Shown: positions 8,035 to 16,921 of the stretch, one piece after another | How positions within the stretch are numbered: position 1 is the first letter of the stretch | Layout: each line of letters begins with the position of its first letter | Origin: Bacteroidales bacterium | GTDB lineage: Bacteria > Bacteroidota > Bacteroidia > Bacteroidales > UBA932 | DNA: 64,000 nucleotides | Assembly: GCA_017549145.1 (NCBI GenBank) | Contig: JAFYVM010000066.1 | Location: forward strand, 1 to 64,000 | Direction: 5' to 3' | Translations under genes and position numbers: made by a program | The notes under the pieces: model-generated | Told to the model about the DNA's origin: nothing | Database searches by the model: none | What the model saw: only the letters and a program-made list of their open reading frames with translations

Positions 8035-11000
8035 ATGAACCCACAGAAAATTTTGCTCAGAATTTCTGCTGTGCTATGTCTCTTGGGTTGCTTCGCAGTT
8101 GCGAATGCCCAATCGAATGGTGTAGGGAACAATGCAAGTTCGCGTGTTCCGATCAGCGGAATCGTCGTAGATCAGGCTTCACAGCCGATTGCTGGCGCAT
8201 TTGTGCTTCAGAAAGGCACTTCTAACGGTACAATGACTGATGTAGACGGAAAGTTCTCAATGAACATTCCTTCGGATGCATCCTTTGAGGTATCTTCAAT
8301 CGGATACGTTACTCAGGAAGTTGTTGTAGGAGGTAAATCTTACTTTGTTGTTGCACTTGCTGATGATAATCAGCTCCTTGACGAGGTTGTAGTCGTCGGA
8401 TATGGTACAACAAAGAAAGTAAACCTTACAGGCGCTGTATCTGTAATCAAGGCTGATGCCCTTCAGGATCGTACTGCACTTTCAGCAGCTAAGATGCTTC
8501 AGGGATCCGTTCCTGGTCTTAATATTACTAACCGTTCAGGTCGTCCTGGACAGTCTTCTACAATCAATATCCGAGGTCTGAACTCAATCAATGGTGGTGA
8601 GCCTCTAGTTCTTATCGACGGTGTGGAAGGTGATCTTGAAAGAATCAACCCTGCTGATATTGAGTCAATTTCAGTACTTAAGGATGCGTCGTCTGCAGCA
8701 ATTTATGGTGCGAGAGCATCATTTGGTGTAATCCTCGTTACAACAAAAGAGGGTGCAGATAAGGATGGAAAGCCAGTTGTACGCTATAGTGGTCGTGCCG
8801 GTTTCACAGCCCCTACAACATCAACTCAGTATGAGACTCGTGGATATTATTCTGTGTATCTGACTGACTACTTCATGAAGACATACTCAGGAACTCCTTA
8901 TACCAACGGTATGTATACCGATGCGGATATGATGGAACTCTGGGCACGTCGTTATGATAAGACAGAAAATCCTGCACGTCCTTGGGTAGTCGTTGATAAC
9001 AGAAACGGTGTCGATGTGTATAACTATTATGCGAACACTGACTGGTACCACCACTTGTTCAATGACATAAAGCCAACTACTTCTCATAGTGTATCTTTCA
9101 CAGGCGGTACTGATAAAGTGAAGTACATGCTCTCAGGATCTTACAACATGGAGAAGGGAGTCTTCCGTGTAAGCAGCGATACTTTCAATAAGTTCAACTT
9201 CCGCTCGAAAGTTTCGTTTGACGTGACCAAGTGGCTTAACATTGCCAATAACACCAGCTTCTACAGCAGTACATATGATTACCCAGGTAGAAGTGGTGTC
9301 AATAACTCATTCCGTATGACAGAGGTGCATGCTCTTGCATCTTATCCAACAGTCAACCCAGACGGAACATCGCTTTACAATACTCAGTATCGTAGTGAGC
9401 CTTTGATGGATGGTTTGGTAACAATCCTTACTAACGATCTTCACAGAAATGTCGATAAGACAAATCATCTCTCAACTATGTCTGAGATTACCCTTACTCC
9501 AGTTAAGGGTCTCGAGATTAAAGGAAACTTTACATATAACTATACTTCCACAAACAACTGGAACCGCACCGCTAACGGAGAGTATTCTGTAACTCCAGGT
9601 GTAATCCAGACTATCACAACCGGAAACTTTGTAAACAAGCTTTCGGAGAGTGTCTCTTTCACTAAATATCTTCAGGCTAACGCATTTGCGACATATAACA
9701 CTTCTATTGCTGAAAGTCACAACTTGAAGGTAATGGCAGGTTATACTTATGAGACCAAGCACATCAAGAATCTCTCGCTTTCAGGAGAGAACATCTTGTC
9801 AAATACTCTTAATGACCTTGATCTCGTAGGAACAAATGCTGATGGTGAGAAGATTACAGATGTAGGTGGCGGACAGAGCGAGTACTCAATCATGAGTGCT
9901 TTCATGCGTTTCAATTATGACTACAAGGAGAAATATCTTGTTGAGTTCAATGGCCGTTTCGACGGAACATCTCGTTTTGCTCCGGGATCAAGATGGGGCT
10001 TCTTCCCTTCATTGTCTGCAGGTTGGAGAATCTCAGAGGAAGAGTTCTTCGCTCCAGCTAAGTCTGTTGTAGACAATCTTAAACTTCGTGCTTCCTTCGG
10101 ACGTCTTGGTAATCAGCAGGTTGGTTACTATGACTATATCCGCGGCATCAATCTCGGAACATTGTCATATGTATTCGGATCTACAAAGCCAGTATATGCG
10201 ACAATCGATGCTCCAGTAGCTTCTGACCTTACATGGGAAGTTGTTGAGCAGTACAATGTCGGAGTGGACGCAGCGATGTTGTCTAACAGATTGAACTTCT
10301 CTGCAGAGGCCTATATCCGTGACACTAAGGGCATGCTTACAAAGGGTGTTACCCTCCCAGGAGTATATGGAGCTTCTTCACCTAAGATGAATGCGGCAGA
10401 CATGCGTACAAAGGGTTATGAGCTCTCATTGGCATGGAAAGACCAGTTCATGGTTGCAGGTAAGCCTTTCGCATATAGCGCATCAGTAGTATTCAGTGAT
10501 TACATTACTAAGATTACTAGATTTGATAACCCTCAGAGACTTCTCAGTGACTACTATGAAGGTATGACATACGGAGAAATTTGGGGATATGTTACAGACG
10601 GATTCTTCAAGTCTGATGAAGAAGCAAAGGGTTATATTGTAGACCAGAGTTCAGTCAATGGTATTATCATCGCTTCTGCAGGTGATGAGCAGGGACTAAG
10701 AGCCGGTGACCTTAAATATGTTGACCTTGATGGTGACAACAAGATTTCAAAGGGACAGAATACAGTAGACAGCCCTGGTGATCGTAAGATTATCGGTAAT
10801 AGCGAGCCTCGCTATCAGTACGGTATCAACCTCGGTGCTAACTGGATGGGATTTGACTTCTCAATATTCCTCCAAGGTGTAGGTAAGGTTGATTGGTATC
10901 CAGCTCCTGATGCAAGAGCATTCTGGGGTCTATATGCCAGACCATTCTCATCTTTGATTCCTGCTGACTTTGTAAGCAAGATCTGGTCTGAGGAAAATCC

Positions 11001-11325
11001 TGATTCATTCTTCCCTCGTCCTCGTGGATATATTGCGATGAAGGATGGACGTGCTTTGGGTACAGTCAACGACAAATATCTCCAGAATGTTGGTTATTGC
11101 CGTTTGAAGAACCTTACATTCGGTTATACAATTCCAGAGAAGGTGCTTAAGAAGGCAAAGCTTTCTCAGCTTAGAGTTTACTTCTCAGGAGAGAACCTTG
11201 CTTATGCTTCACAGTTGAAGAAGGGTTCAAGATATGTTGACCCAGAGCAGGCTATGACCGATGGTAACCTTAGTGTTTACCCTTGGCAGAAGACATTCAT
11301 GTTCGGTATTGACCTCACTTTCTAA
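8035..11325 (+). CDS. SusC/RagA-type TonB-dependent outer-membrane receptor
   Basis: The 1096-residue protein starts with a signal peptide ending near ANAQ (residue 26). A carboxypeptidase-regulatory-like beta-sandwich follows (about 38-115), then the SusC hallmark DEVVVVGYGTTKKVNLTGAV, a plug domain, and a 22-stranded barrel ending in the terminal Phe of DLTF. It has no STN domain, so it should not signal directly to a FecR. SusC proteins import oligosaccharides or other ligands together with the SusD lid. Its partner susD starts 11 bases downstream. It resembles the partial receptor at 62591 more than the one at 26579: both share VNLTGAV, PLVLIDGVEG and the TDWYH segment. The ligand is unknown. 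Confidence 0.95.
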   Translation: MNPQKILLRISAVLCLLGCFAVANAQSNGVGNNASSRVPISGIVVDQASQPIAGAFVLQKGTSNGTMTDVDGKFSMNIPSDASFEVSSIGYVTQEVVVGGKSYFVVALADDNQLLDEVVVVGYGTTKKVNLTGAVSVIKADALQDRTALSAAKMLQGSVPGLNITNRSGRPGQSSTINIRGLNSINGGEPLVLIDGVEGDLERINPADIESISVLKDASSAAIYGARASFGVILVTTKEGADKDGKPVVRYSGRAGFTAPTTSTQYETRGYYSVYLTDYFMKTYSGTPYTNGMYTDADMMELWARRYDKTENPARPWVVVDNRNGVDVYNYYANTDWYHHLFNDIKPTTSHSVSFTGGTDKVKYMLSGSYNMEKGVFRVSSDTFNKFNFRSKVSFDVTKWLNIANNTSFYSSTYDYPGRSGVNNSFRMTEVHALASYPTVNPDGTSLYNTQYRSEPLMDGLVTILTNDLHRNVDKTNHLSTMSEITLTPVKGLEIKGNFTYNYTSTNNWNRTANGEYSVTPGVIQTITTGNFVNKLSESVSFTKYLQANAFATYNTSIAESHNLKVMAGYTYETKHIKNLSLSGENILSNTLNDLDLVGTNADGEKITDVGGGQSEYSIMSAFMRFNYDYKEKYLVEFNGRFDGTSRFAPGSRWGFFPSLSAGWRISEEEFFAPAKSVVDNLKLRASFGRLGNQQVGYYDYIRGINLGTLSYVFGSTKPVYATIDAPVASDLTWEVVEQYNVGVDAAMLSNRLNFSAEAYIRDTKGMLTKGVTLPGVYGASSPKMNAADMRTKGYELSLAWKDQFMVAGKPFAYSASVVFSDYITKITRFDNPQRLLSDYYEGMTYGEIWGYVTDGFFKSDEEAKGYIVDQSSVNGIIIASAGDEQGLRAGDLKYVDLDGDNKISKGQNTVDSPGDRKIIGNSEPRYQYGINLGANWMGFDFSIFLQGVGKVDWYPAPDARAFWGLYARPFSSLIPADFVSKIWSEENPDSFFPRPRGYIAMKDGRALGTVNDKYLQNVGYCRLKNLTFGYTIPEKVLKKAKLSQLRVYFSGENLAYASQLKKGSRYVDPEQAMTDGNLSVYPWQKTFMFGIDLTF

Positions 11326-11336
11326 ACGCTCGGAAT

Positions 11337-13130
11337 ATGAATAAGATTATAAGAATATTATCATTAACCGCGATTGTTGCCGCGTTGGTAGGTTGCGAAA
11401 AGGATCCTCTTGACAAGCAGCCTCAATCTTCATTGTCGCCAGAAGCTTTCTTCTCTCAGGTAAGTGGACTGGAGGCATTCAGCAACAACTTCTATACAAC
11501 CTTCCCTACAGTCTTTGCTGAGAATGCAGATGTATATGCAATGGCAACTATGCCAGAGGAAATCAGCGGACGTGTTCAGGTTCCTTCAACAGGTGGTGGA
11601 TGGAGCTGGGGTACTCTCAGAAATATCAATACACTTCTAGGATATCTCCATTATTGTAAGGATCAGGATGCTGTCAAGTATTATGACGCATTGTGCCGAT
11701 TCTTCAGAGCATACTTCTACTTTGATAAGGTAAAGCAGTTTGGAGATGTTCCTTGGTATGATAGAGAACTTGGCTCTGCAGATCCAGAGCTTTATAAGCC
11801 ACGCGACTCTCGTGAGTATGTAATGCAGAAGATGCTTGAGGATATTGATATCGCTATAGCTAATCTCCCATCAGAGAGAAATGTCTACAGAATTACAAAG
11901 TGGACGGCTATGGCTCTTAAATCAAGATTCTGTCTGTTCGAGGGAACTTTCCGTAAGTATCATGATATTACTGCTTATGAGAATGGTGCTGATTATTATC
12001 TCGAACTTGCTGCCGAGATTTCGCATAAGTTTATCACTACAAGTGGTTACTCTATTGCAAAGGATGCCAGTGATCCTGAAATGAATTATCGTAAGCTCTT
12101 CTCTACAATGAATGCAACCAACACTGAGGTTATTCTGGCAAAGGACTTTAATGCTGCTTTGGACCTTGTACATAATGTTGGAGGTGCGTTCAATACTGCA
12201 ACAAACGGACGTTACGGTATGACCAAGAAGGCGGTTGCAGCTTATCTTATGAAAGATGGAAGCCGCTTCACTGACAAGGCTGGATGGGAGACTATGTCTT
12301 TCATGGATGAAGTAAAGGATAGAGACCCTCGTCTTGAGCAGTCAATCATTACTCCTGCTTATATCCGTGATGAGGAGACTGTCACTTCTCCACAGAATAT
12401 GGCCAACACAACAACAGGTTATGCTCCTATCAAGTATCTGACTACAGCTGCTTATAATGCATATAACAAAGCGGAGATCGATCTTATCCTTTTCCGTTCT
12501 GCAGAGGTATATCTCAATTATGCAGAGGCAAAGGCAGAGCTTGGAACTCTTACTCAGGATGACCTTGATATGTCAGTGAACAAACTTCGTGAGCGTGTTG
12601 GTATGCCGGCTATGAATATGGCGGAAGCTAATGCTAAGCCAGATCCATTCTTGAAGGCTCCAGCAAGTGGTGAGAATACATGGGGTGGATTCAGCAAGGT
12701 TGCTACTGGAGGAAACGAAGGTGTTATCCTTGAAATTCGTCGTGAAAGAATGGTTGAACTTATTCAGGAAGGCCATCGTTATTATGATATCATCAGATGG
12801 GCTGAGGGTAAGATCTTTGAATCTCCACTCTATGGAATTTATGTTCCACAGCCAGAAAATGGCAAGGTAATCTTTGACTTCAATGGCGATGGTACAAACG
12901 ACTATTGCGTATATCAGACAGATAAACCTTCAGATAAGGTAACAGTATACCAGAAGGCTCAGGCTGATGTTATCCTCAGCAAGGAATCTTATGGATATAT
13001 CCAGATGCATAAAGGTATGGGTAAATGGGATGAGGAACGTGATTATCTCAAGCCTATTCCTTCAGAGGAGCGTAGTCTCAATCGTAATCTTACCCAGAAT
13101 CCAGGTTGGAAAGATGGTCTTGATTTCTAA
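11337..13130 (+). CDS. SusD/RagB-type nutrient-binding lipoprotein
   Basis: The 597-residue lipoprotein has its anchoring Cys20 in the context ALVGCEKD. SusD-type tetratricopeptide-like helices follow, with typical motifs: an early CRFFRAYFYFDKVKQFGDVP, a middle KWTAMALKSRFCLFEGTF, and a late RRERMVELIQEGHRYYDIIRWAEGK. It would sit on the outer face of the outer membrane as the lid of the SusC barrel encoded just upstream. There is little sign of a sugar type in the sequence. Confidence 0.94.
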   Translation: MNKIIRILSLTAIVAALVGCEKDPLDKQPQSSLSPEAFFSQVSGLEAFSNNFYTTFPTVFAENADVYAMATMPEEISGRVQVPSTGGGWSWGTLRNINTLLGYLHYCKDQDAVKYYDALCRFFRAYFYFDKVKQFGDVPWYDRELGSADPELYKPRDSREYVMQKMLEDIDIAIANLPSERNVYRITKWTAMALKSRFCLFEGTFRKYHDITAYENGADYYLELAAEISHKFITTSGYSIAKDASDPEMNYRKLFSTMNATNTEVILAKDFNAALDLVHNVGGAFNTATNGRYGMTKKAVAAYLMKDGSRFTDKAGWETMSFMDEVKDRDPRLEQSIITPAYIRDEETVTSPQNMANTTTGYAPIKYLTTAAYNAYNKAEIDLILFRSAEVYLNYAEAKAELGTLTQDDLDMSVNKLRERVGMPAMNMAEANAKPDPFLKAPASGENTWGGFSKVATGGNEGVILEIRRERMVELIQEGHRYYDIIRWAEGKIFESPLYGIYVPQPENGKVIFDFNGDGTNDYCVYQTDKPSDKVTVYQKAQADVILSKESYGYIQMHKGMGKWDEERDYLKPIPSEERSLNRNLTQNPGWKDGLDF

Positions 13131-13152
13131 AAACGTAAAATAACACTATATT

Positions 13153-14898
13153 ATGAAAAGAATATTTTTTGCACTTTCGGCTCTACTTGCTGCCGTTGTG
13201 TCATGTACAGAAAAAGTGCCTACTGTTCAGGATGAGGCTACTGTTGCAACTTATTATCTTGTTTCAAATCAGACAGAGGTAGCTTCTTTGGCTGAAAACA
13301 GAAGTAAGGATGTCAATCTTAATGTTAAGGCTCGTGAGTCTGTCGGAGGATCATCTAACCTTACATTCAACCTTAAGACTGATCTGGCACAGGTTGATGC
13401 ATACAATACTGCAAATGGCACAGATTATCTTCCTATGCCAGCTGATGCATTCTCATTTGAGAAACCATCTGTAACTATTGCACGTTATGGAGTGAACTCG
13501 ACTACAACAAAGGTAACTTTGGTAGCTAAAGGTCTTGAGGCAGGTAAGACTTATGTGCTCCCTGTTTCAATTGATGAGGTTACAGGAGGCGAATATAAGT
13601 TGGATGAGTCTGCCCAGACTGTATACCTACTTTTGGCCCTTTATTCAGAAAATACAGGCGGAAGTGATGCTGAAGTAGATATTACAGCAGGTCTATATGA
13701 TGATCCATGTGCTGGAGCTGATGCATCAAAGACTCCAGACCTTGTGATCAAGACTGTCGAGGATATGATGAAACTTCAGACCCTCCTCGAGGATGGTAAG
13801 ATGAAGTATGCTGTACTTGAGGCAGATATTGATATGTCATCAGTTAAGGATTGGATGCCACTTAATACAGAATCTCCATATACTAAGGGTCTTGAACTCA
13901 ATGGTAATGGACATACAATCAAGAACTTCTCTTGCAGCCAGGGAGCCTATAGAAGCTTCTTCGGTATCATGCATGGTAAGTGTTATGATGTGAAGTTTGA
14001 GAATGCAACAATCGATGGAACAGCATCTGATGGTAATCAGCCATGCGGAATCGTTGCTGGTTACGCTGGTAACAAGGCAGCTGATACATGGGCTGTAATC
14101 CATGATGTAGAGGCTACAGGTACAATCACAGCTAAGGCGGGTGGAGTCGGTGGTCTTGTCGGCGTTGCTGTGAACCTCGTTATGAAGAGATGCTCATTCA
14201 GCGGAGATATTGTTAATTCTGGTCGTCGTATGGGAGGCCTTGTAGGTTATCACAATTGCCAGAAGATTGGTAACTACCTACGTATTGAGGATTGCTGGTC
14301 AGCTGGTACAATGTCAGGTCAGCAGAATATGGGAGGTATCCTCGGTCAGACTCAGTACGACAATGGTAAGAATGGATTCAGTGTCCAAGCATCACTTATC
14401 AAACACTGCTACTCAACAATGTCAGTTACTGCTAACCAGAATGCCGGAGGTATTATTGGTGGTGCGTCATATGGAGGAACATATGCAAAAGTTGAATTCG
14501 ACATCACTAAGGATATGGTGATCGGAAATATTGCATGGAATGATAAGGTTGAGTCTAAGACTACAACAACTGGAAACTACTCTTCTGGAGCAGTTGTAGG
14601 ATTCTGTAACATCTATCAATACTTTGTAGATTGCTATAGAAAACCAAACTACCCATTGTCTTGTCCAGTTACTGATTCTAATCCTATCGTTGTTCTCGAT
14701 CAGGATAACACATCTCCAACATTTACTCTTTTCACAGGAACTGCAGATGATACAGCATGTCCATATGCTTATCAGCACGCTTATCCTTATCACGGAAAGG
14801 AGGCTGCTGCAGGTTCAACTGTTTCATCTGTAGCAAAACAGCTTAAGTGGGATGAGACTGTATGGAATCTTTCAGGTGATTTCCCTGTTCTTAAATAA
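13153..14898 (+). CDS. lipoprotein with DUF1735-like N-domain and GLUG-like repeats
   Basis: The 581-residue lipoprotein has an anchoring cysteine in AAVVSCTEK. Residues of about 30-160 resemble the DUF1735 (BT_3987-like N-terminal) domain found in surface glycan-binding proteins of Sus-like loci. The segment NVNLNVKARE-type beta strands and a DAYNTANGTDYLPMP motif are characteristic. The rest is a beta-rich region with repeated glycine motifs such as GGLVGVAVN, GGLVGYHN, GGILGQTQ and GGIIGGASY, which look like GLUG or beta-helix turns. It takes the SusE/F position, so a surface ligand-binding role is the likely reading. The stop overlaps the next start by one base. Confidence 0.8.
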   Translation: MKRIFFALSALLAAVVSCTEKVPTVQDEATVATYYLVSNQTEVASLAENRSKDVNLNVKARESVGGSSNLTFNLKTDLAQVDAYNTANGTDYLPMPADAFSFEKPSVTIARYGVNSTTTKVTLVAKGLEAGKTYVLPVSIDEVTGGEYKLDESAQTVYLLLALYSENTGGSDAEVDITAGLYDDPCAGADASKTPDLVIKTVEDMMKLQTLLEDGKMKYAVLEADIDMSSVKDWMPLNTESPYTKGLELNGNGHTIKNFSCSQGAYRSFFGIMHGKCYDVKFENATIDGTASDGNQPCGIVAGYAGNKAADTWAVIHDVEATGTITAKAGGVGGLVGVAVNLVMKRCSFSGDIVNSGRRMGGLVGYHNCQKIGNYLRIEDCWSAGTMSGQQNMGGILGQTQYDNGKNGFSVQASLIKHCYSTMSVTANQNAGGIIGGASYGGTYAKVEFDITKDMVIGNIAWNDKVESKTTTTGNYSSGAVVGFCNIYQYFVDCYRKPNYPLSCPVTDSNPIVVLDQDNTSPTFTLFTGTADDTACPYAYQHAYPYHGKEAAAGSTVSSVAKQLKWDETVWNLSGDFPVLK

Positions 14899-15845
14899 TG
14901 AATTATATGAAGAAAAATATACTTTTATCTCTTATCCTTGTCTGCGCAGTTGCCTGCGTAGGCAAGGTTGATCTTCCAGAATACGATACGCCTCCACATT
15001 TGCAAGGAACTGAGCAGGAAGGTGGTAAGGATGAGGGAGAGGATGATGGAAAAGACGATGGCAAGGATGATGGTAAAGAGGAAACTCCATCTACACCAGA
15101 GGCTAGCGGTGCTCCTATGACTGTGCGTTTTATCAGTTATAATGTGGGTAAGTTCGCGAAGTATGAAAAAGATCTTGGTCATAAGTCTTATCCAGAGGTT
15201 GCTGCAGTAATTAATGAAATAGGAGGTACTGTTGTAGGACTTAATGAGACAAACTCAGGTCAGGCTAATGAGTTGGCTAAGGCTTTGGGTACAGGATGGA
15301 CAGGCTACTTTGCTTACGCAGCAAACGCTACTTATGGAAATAGTATCGTTGCTGCTCCTCAGTATAAGGTTGTTAAGGAATATTCACGTATTGCGATTCC
15401 AAAGGTGGATGCAAATACCAGTGAGGTGCGTTCTCTTGGAGTAGTTGAGTATGAGGATTTTGTCTTCTGTGTTACTCACTTGGACCATATGTCTATTGAG
15501 GCTCGTAAGAGTGGAGTAGACATCATTACCAAATGGGCACTTGAGAACTATGGTCCAGGCAAGACAAGTAAGCCAGTAATCCTCCTTGGTGATATGAACT
15601 GTATCCCTGCTGAGGTGACAATTACTAAGTTCAAGGAGAATTGGGATTGGGTTTCAGCTAATGAAAACACCTTCCCTTGTCCTAATCCGACAAAGTGCAT
15701 TGACTTTGTGTTTGTCTTGAAAAATGGCGTGGAGTACACTAAAGGAGATTCTCATGCTGTACACAGCACTACCACAACAGACATTACAAAGGCGTCTGAC
15801 CACTATCCAATTTATGCTGATATAACATTCAAAGCTCAGAAATAA
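14898..15845 (+). CDS. endonuclease/exonuclease/phosphatase-family lipoprotein
   Basis: The 315-residue protein has a lipoprotein signal (Cys near residue 20 in CAVACVGK), an acidic linker with four KDDG-type repeats, and a metal-dependent EEP (DNase I-like) domain. Family motifs visible are ISYNVG, GLNETN (catalytic Glu), THLDH, LGDMN and the C-terminal ASDHYPI with the catalytic Asp-His. EEP proteins cut phosphoesters in nucleic acids, phospholipids or inositol phosphates. As a surface lipoprotein in a Sus-like locus it may act on the imported ligand. The start at 14898 overlaps the preceding stop; an ATG at 14907 (MKKNILL) would also work. Confidence 0.85.
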   Translation: MNYMKKNILLSLILVCAVACVGKVDLPEYDTPPHLQGTEQEGGKDEGEDDGKDDGKDDGKEETPSTPEASGAPMTVRFISYNVGKFAKYEKDLGHKSYPEVAAVINEIGGTVVGLNETNSGQANELAKALGTGWTGYFAYAANATYGNSIVAAPQYKVVKEYSRIAIPKVDANTSEVRSLGVVEYEDFVFCVTHLDHMSIEARKSGVDIITKWALENYGPGKTSKPVILLGDMNCIPAEVTITKFKENWDWVSANENTFPCPNPTKCIDFVFVLKNGVEYTKGDSHAVHSTTTTDITKASDHYPIYADITFKAQK

Positions 15846-16921
15846 TGAAGATACGCTTGCTAGGAAAAAACCTGGAAGAACTTAAGAAGATCGTTACTGA
15901 CGAGGGGTTGCCTGGATTTACTGCCAAGCAGATTGCCCAGTGGCTTTACCAGAAGAAGGTGCGATCTATAGATGATATGACTAATCTGTCCAAGGCTGCC
16001 AGAGCAGCCTTGGCAGAGAAGTATGAGGTGGGAATGATTGAGTATTCTGGTTTACAACTTTCTTCTGATGGCACCAAGAAATACCTGTTCCCTGTCAAGT
16101 GTACCCATAGAAGGGGATTGAACCTTGCAAGCAGTGGGCAGATTCCGGAAGAAGAGTTAGAGGCAAGCGCGGTTGAGGCTGTGATGATTCCTGATGCAGA
16201 CAGAGCGACTCTATGTGTGTCGTCGCAGGCTGGATGCAGAATGGGATGTAAGTTCTGTATGACAGGTCGTCAGGGTTTCCATGGTCATCTCTCCGCTGCT
16301 GACATCATCTCGCAGTTCCTTGCTGTGGATGAGTCAGACAAGCTTACAAATACTGTCTTCATGGGTATGGGAGAACCGCTTGACAACTACGACAATGTTA
16401 TGCGAACTATCGAGATCCTGACTGCCGACTGGGGATTCGGATGGAGCCCGAAGAGAATCACTTTGTCGACCATCGGAGTCATGCCGAATCTTAAGAGATA
16501 TCTGGATGAATGCAAGTGTCATCTGGCAGTTTCTTTGCATAATCCTTTTGGCCCTGAAAGACTTAGCGTGATGCCTGTTCAGGGTGCATGGCCTATCCAA
16601 GATGTAATAGATCTTATCAAACAATATGACTTTACTGGCCAGCGTCGTGTGAGTTTCGAGTACACAATGTTTGCCGGATTCAACGACACAAAGGCACACG
16701 CCGATGCCTTGTTCCGAATGCTCAAGGGACTGGAGTGCAGAATGAACCTGATCCGTTTCCATAAGATTCCGGATTTCCAGTATGAGACTTCTCCAGACCT
16801 GATAATCGAGAACTTCAAGACAAGGCTCAATAATTTAGGAGTAATGACTACCGTGCGTGCATCCCGTGGCGAAGATATTCTTGCAGCTTGCGGTATGTTG
16901 GCCGGAGAACATCAGGAATAA
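15845..16921 (+). CDS. rlmN: dual-specificity rRNA/tRNA adenine-C2 methyltransferase
   Basis: RlmN is a radical-SAM enzyme that methylates A2503 of 23S rRNA and A37 of some tRNAs. The 358-residue protein has the CxxxCxxC cluster ligands C131, C135 and C138, the TGRQGFHG and MGMGEPL motifs, and the C-terminal methyl-carrier cysteine in ILAACGMLAGE. It starts with a one-base overlap (TAATG) on the stop of the surface EEP-family gene, and its own stop overlaps the patatin start the same way. A housekeeping gene thus appears to be read from the glycan-locus transcript unless there is an internal promoter. Confidence 0.97.
   Translation: MKIRLLGKNLEELKKIVTDEGLPGFTAKQIAQWLYQKKVRSIDDMTNLSKAARAALAEKYEVGMIEYSGLQLSSDGTKKYLFPVKCTHRRGLNLASSGQIPEEELEASAVEAVMIPDADRATLCVSSQAGCRMGCKFCMTGRQGFHGHLSAADIISQFLAVDESDKLTNTVFMGMGEPLDNYDNVMRTIEILTADWGFGWSPKRITLSTIGVMPNLKRYLDECKCHLAVSLHNPFGPERLSVMPVQGAWPIQDVIDLIKQYDFTGQRRVSFEYTMFAGFNDTKAHADALFRMLKGLECRMNLIRFHKIPDFQYETSPDLIIENFKTRLNNLGVMTTVRASRGEDILAACGMLAGEHQE

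Noticed and set aside
16888-16920. Longer start for the patatin protein
   Set aside because: It would place charged residues before the signal peptide and lies within rlmN; the ATG at 16921 is cleaner.
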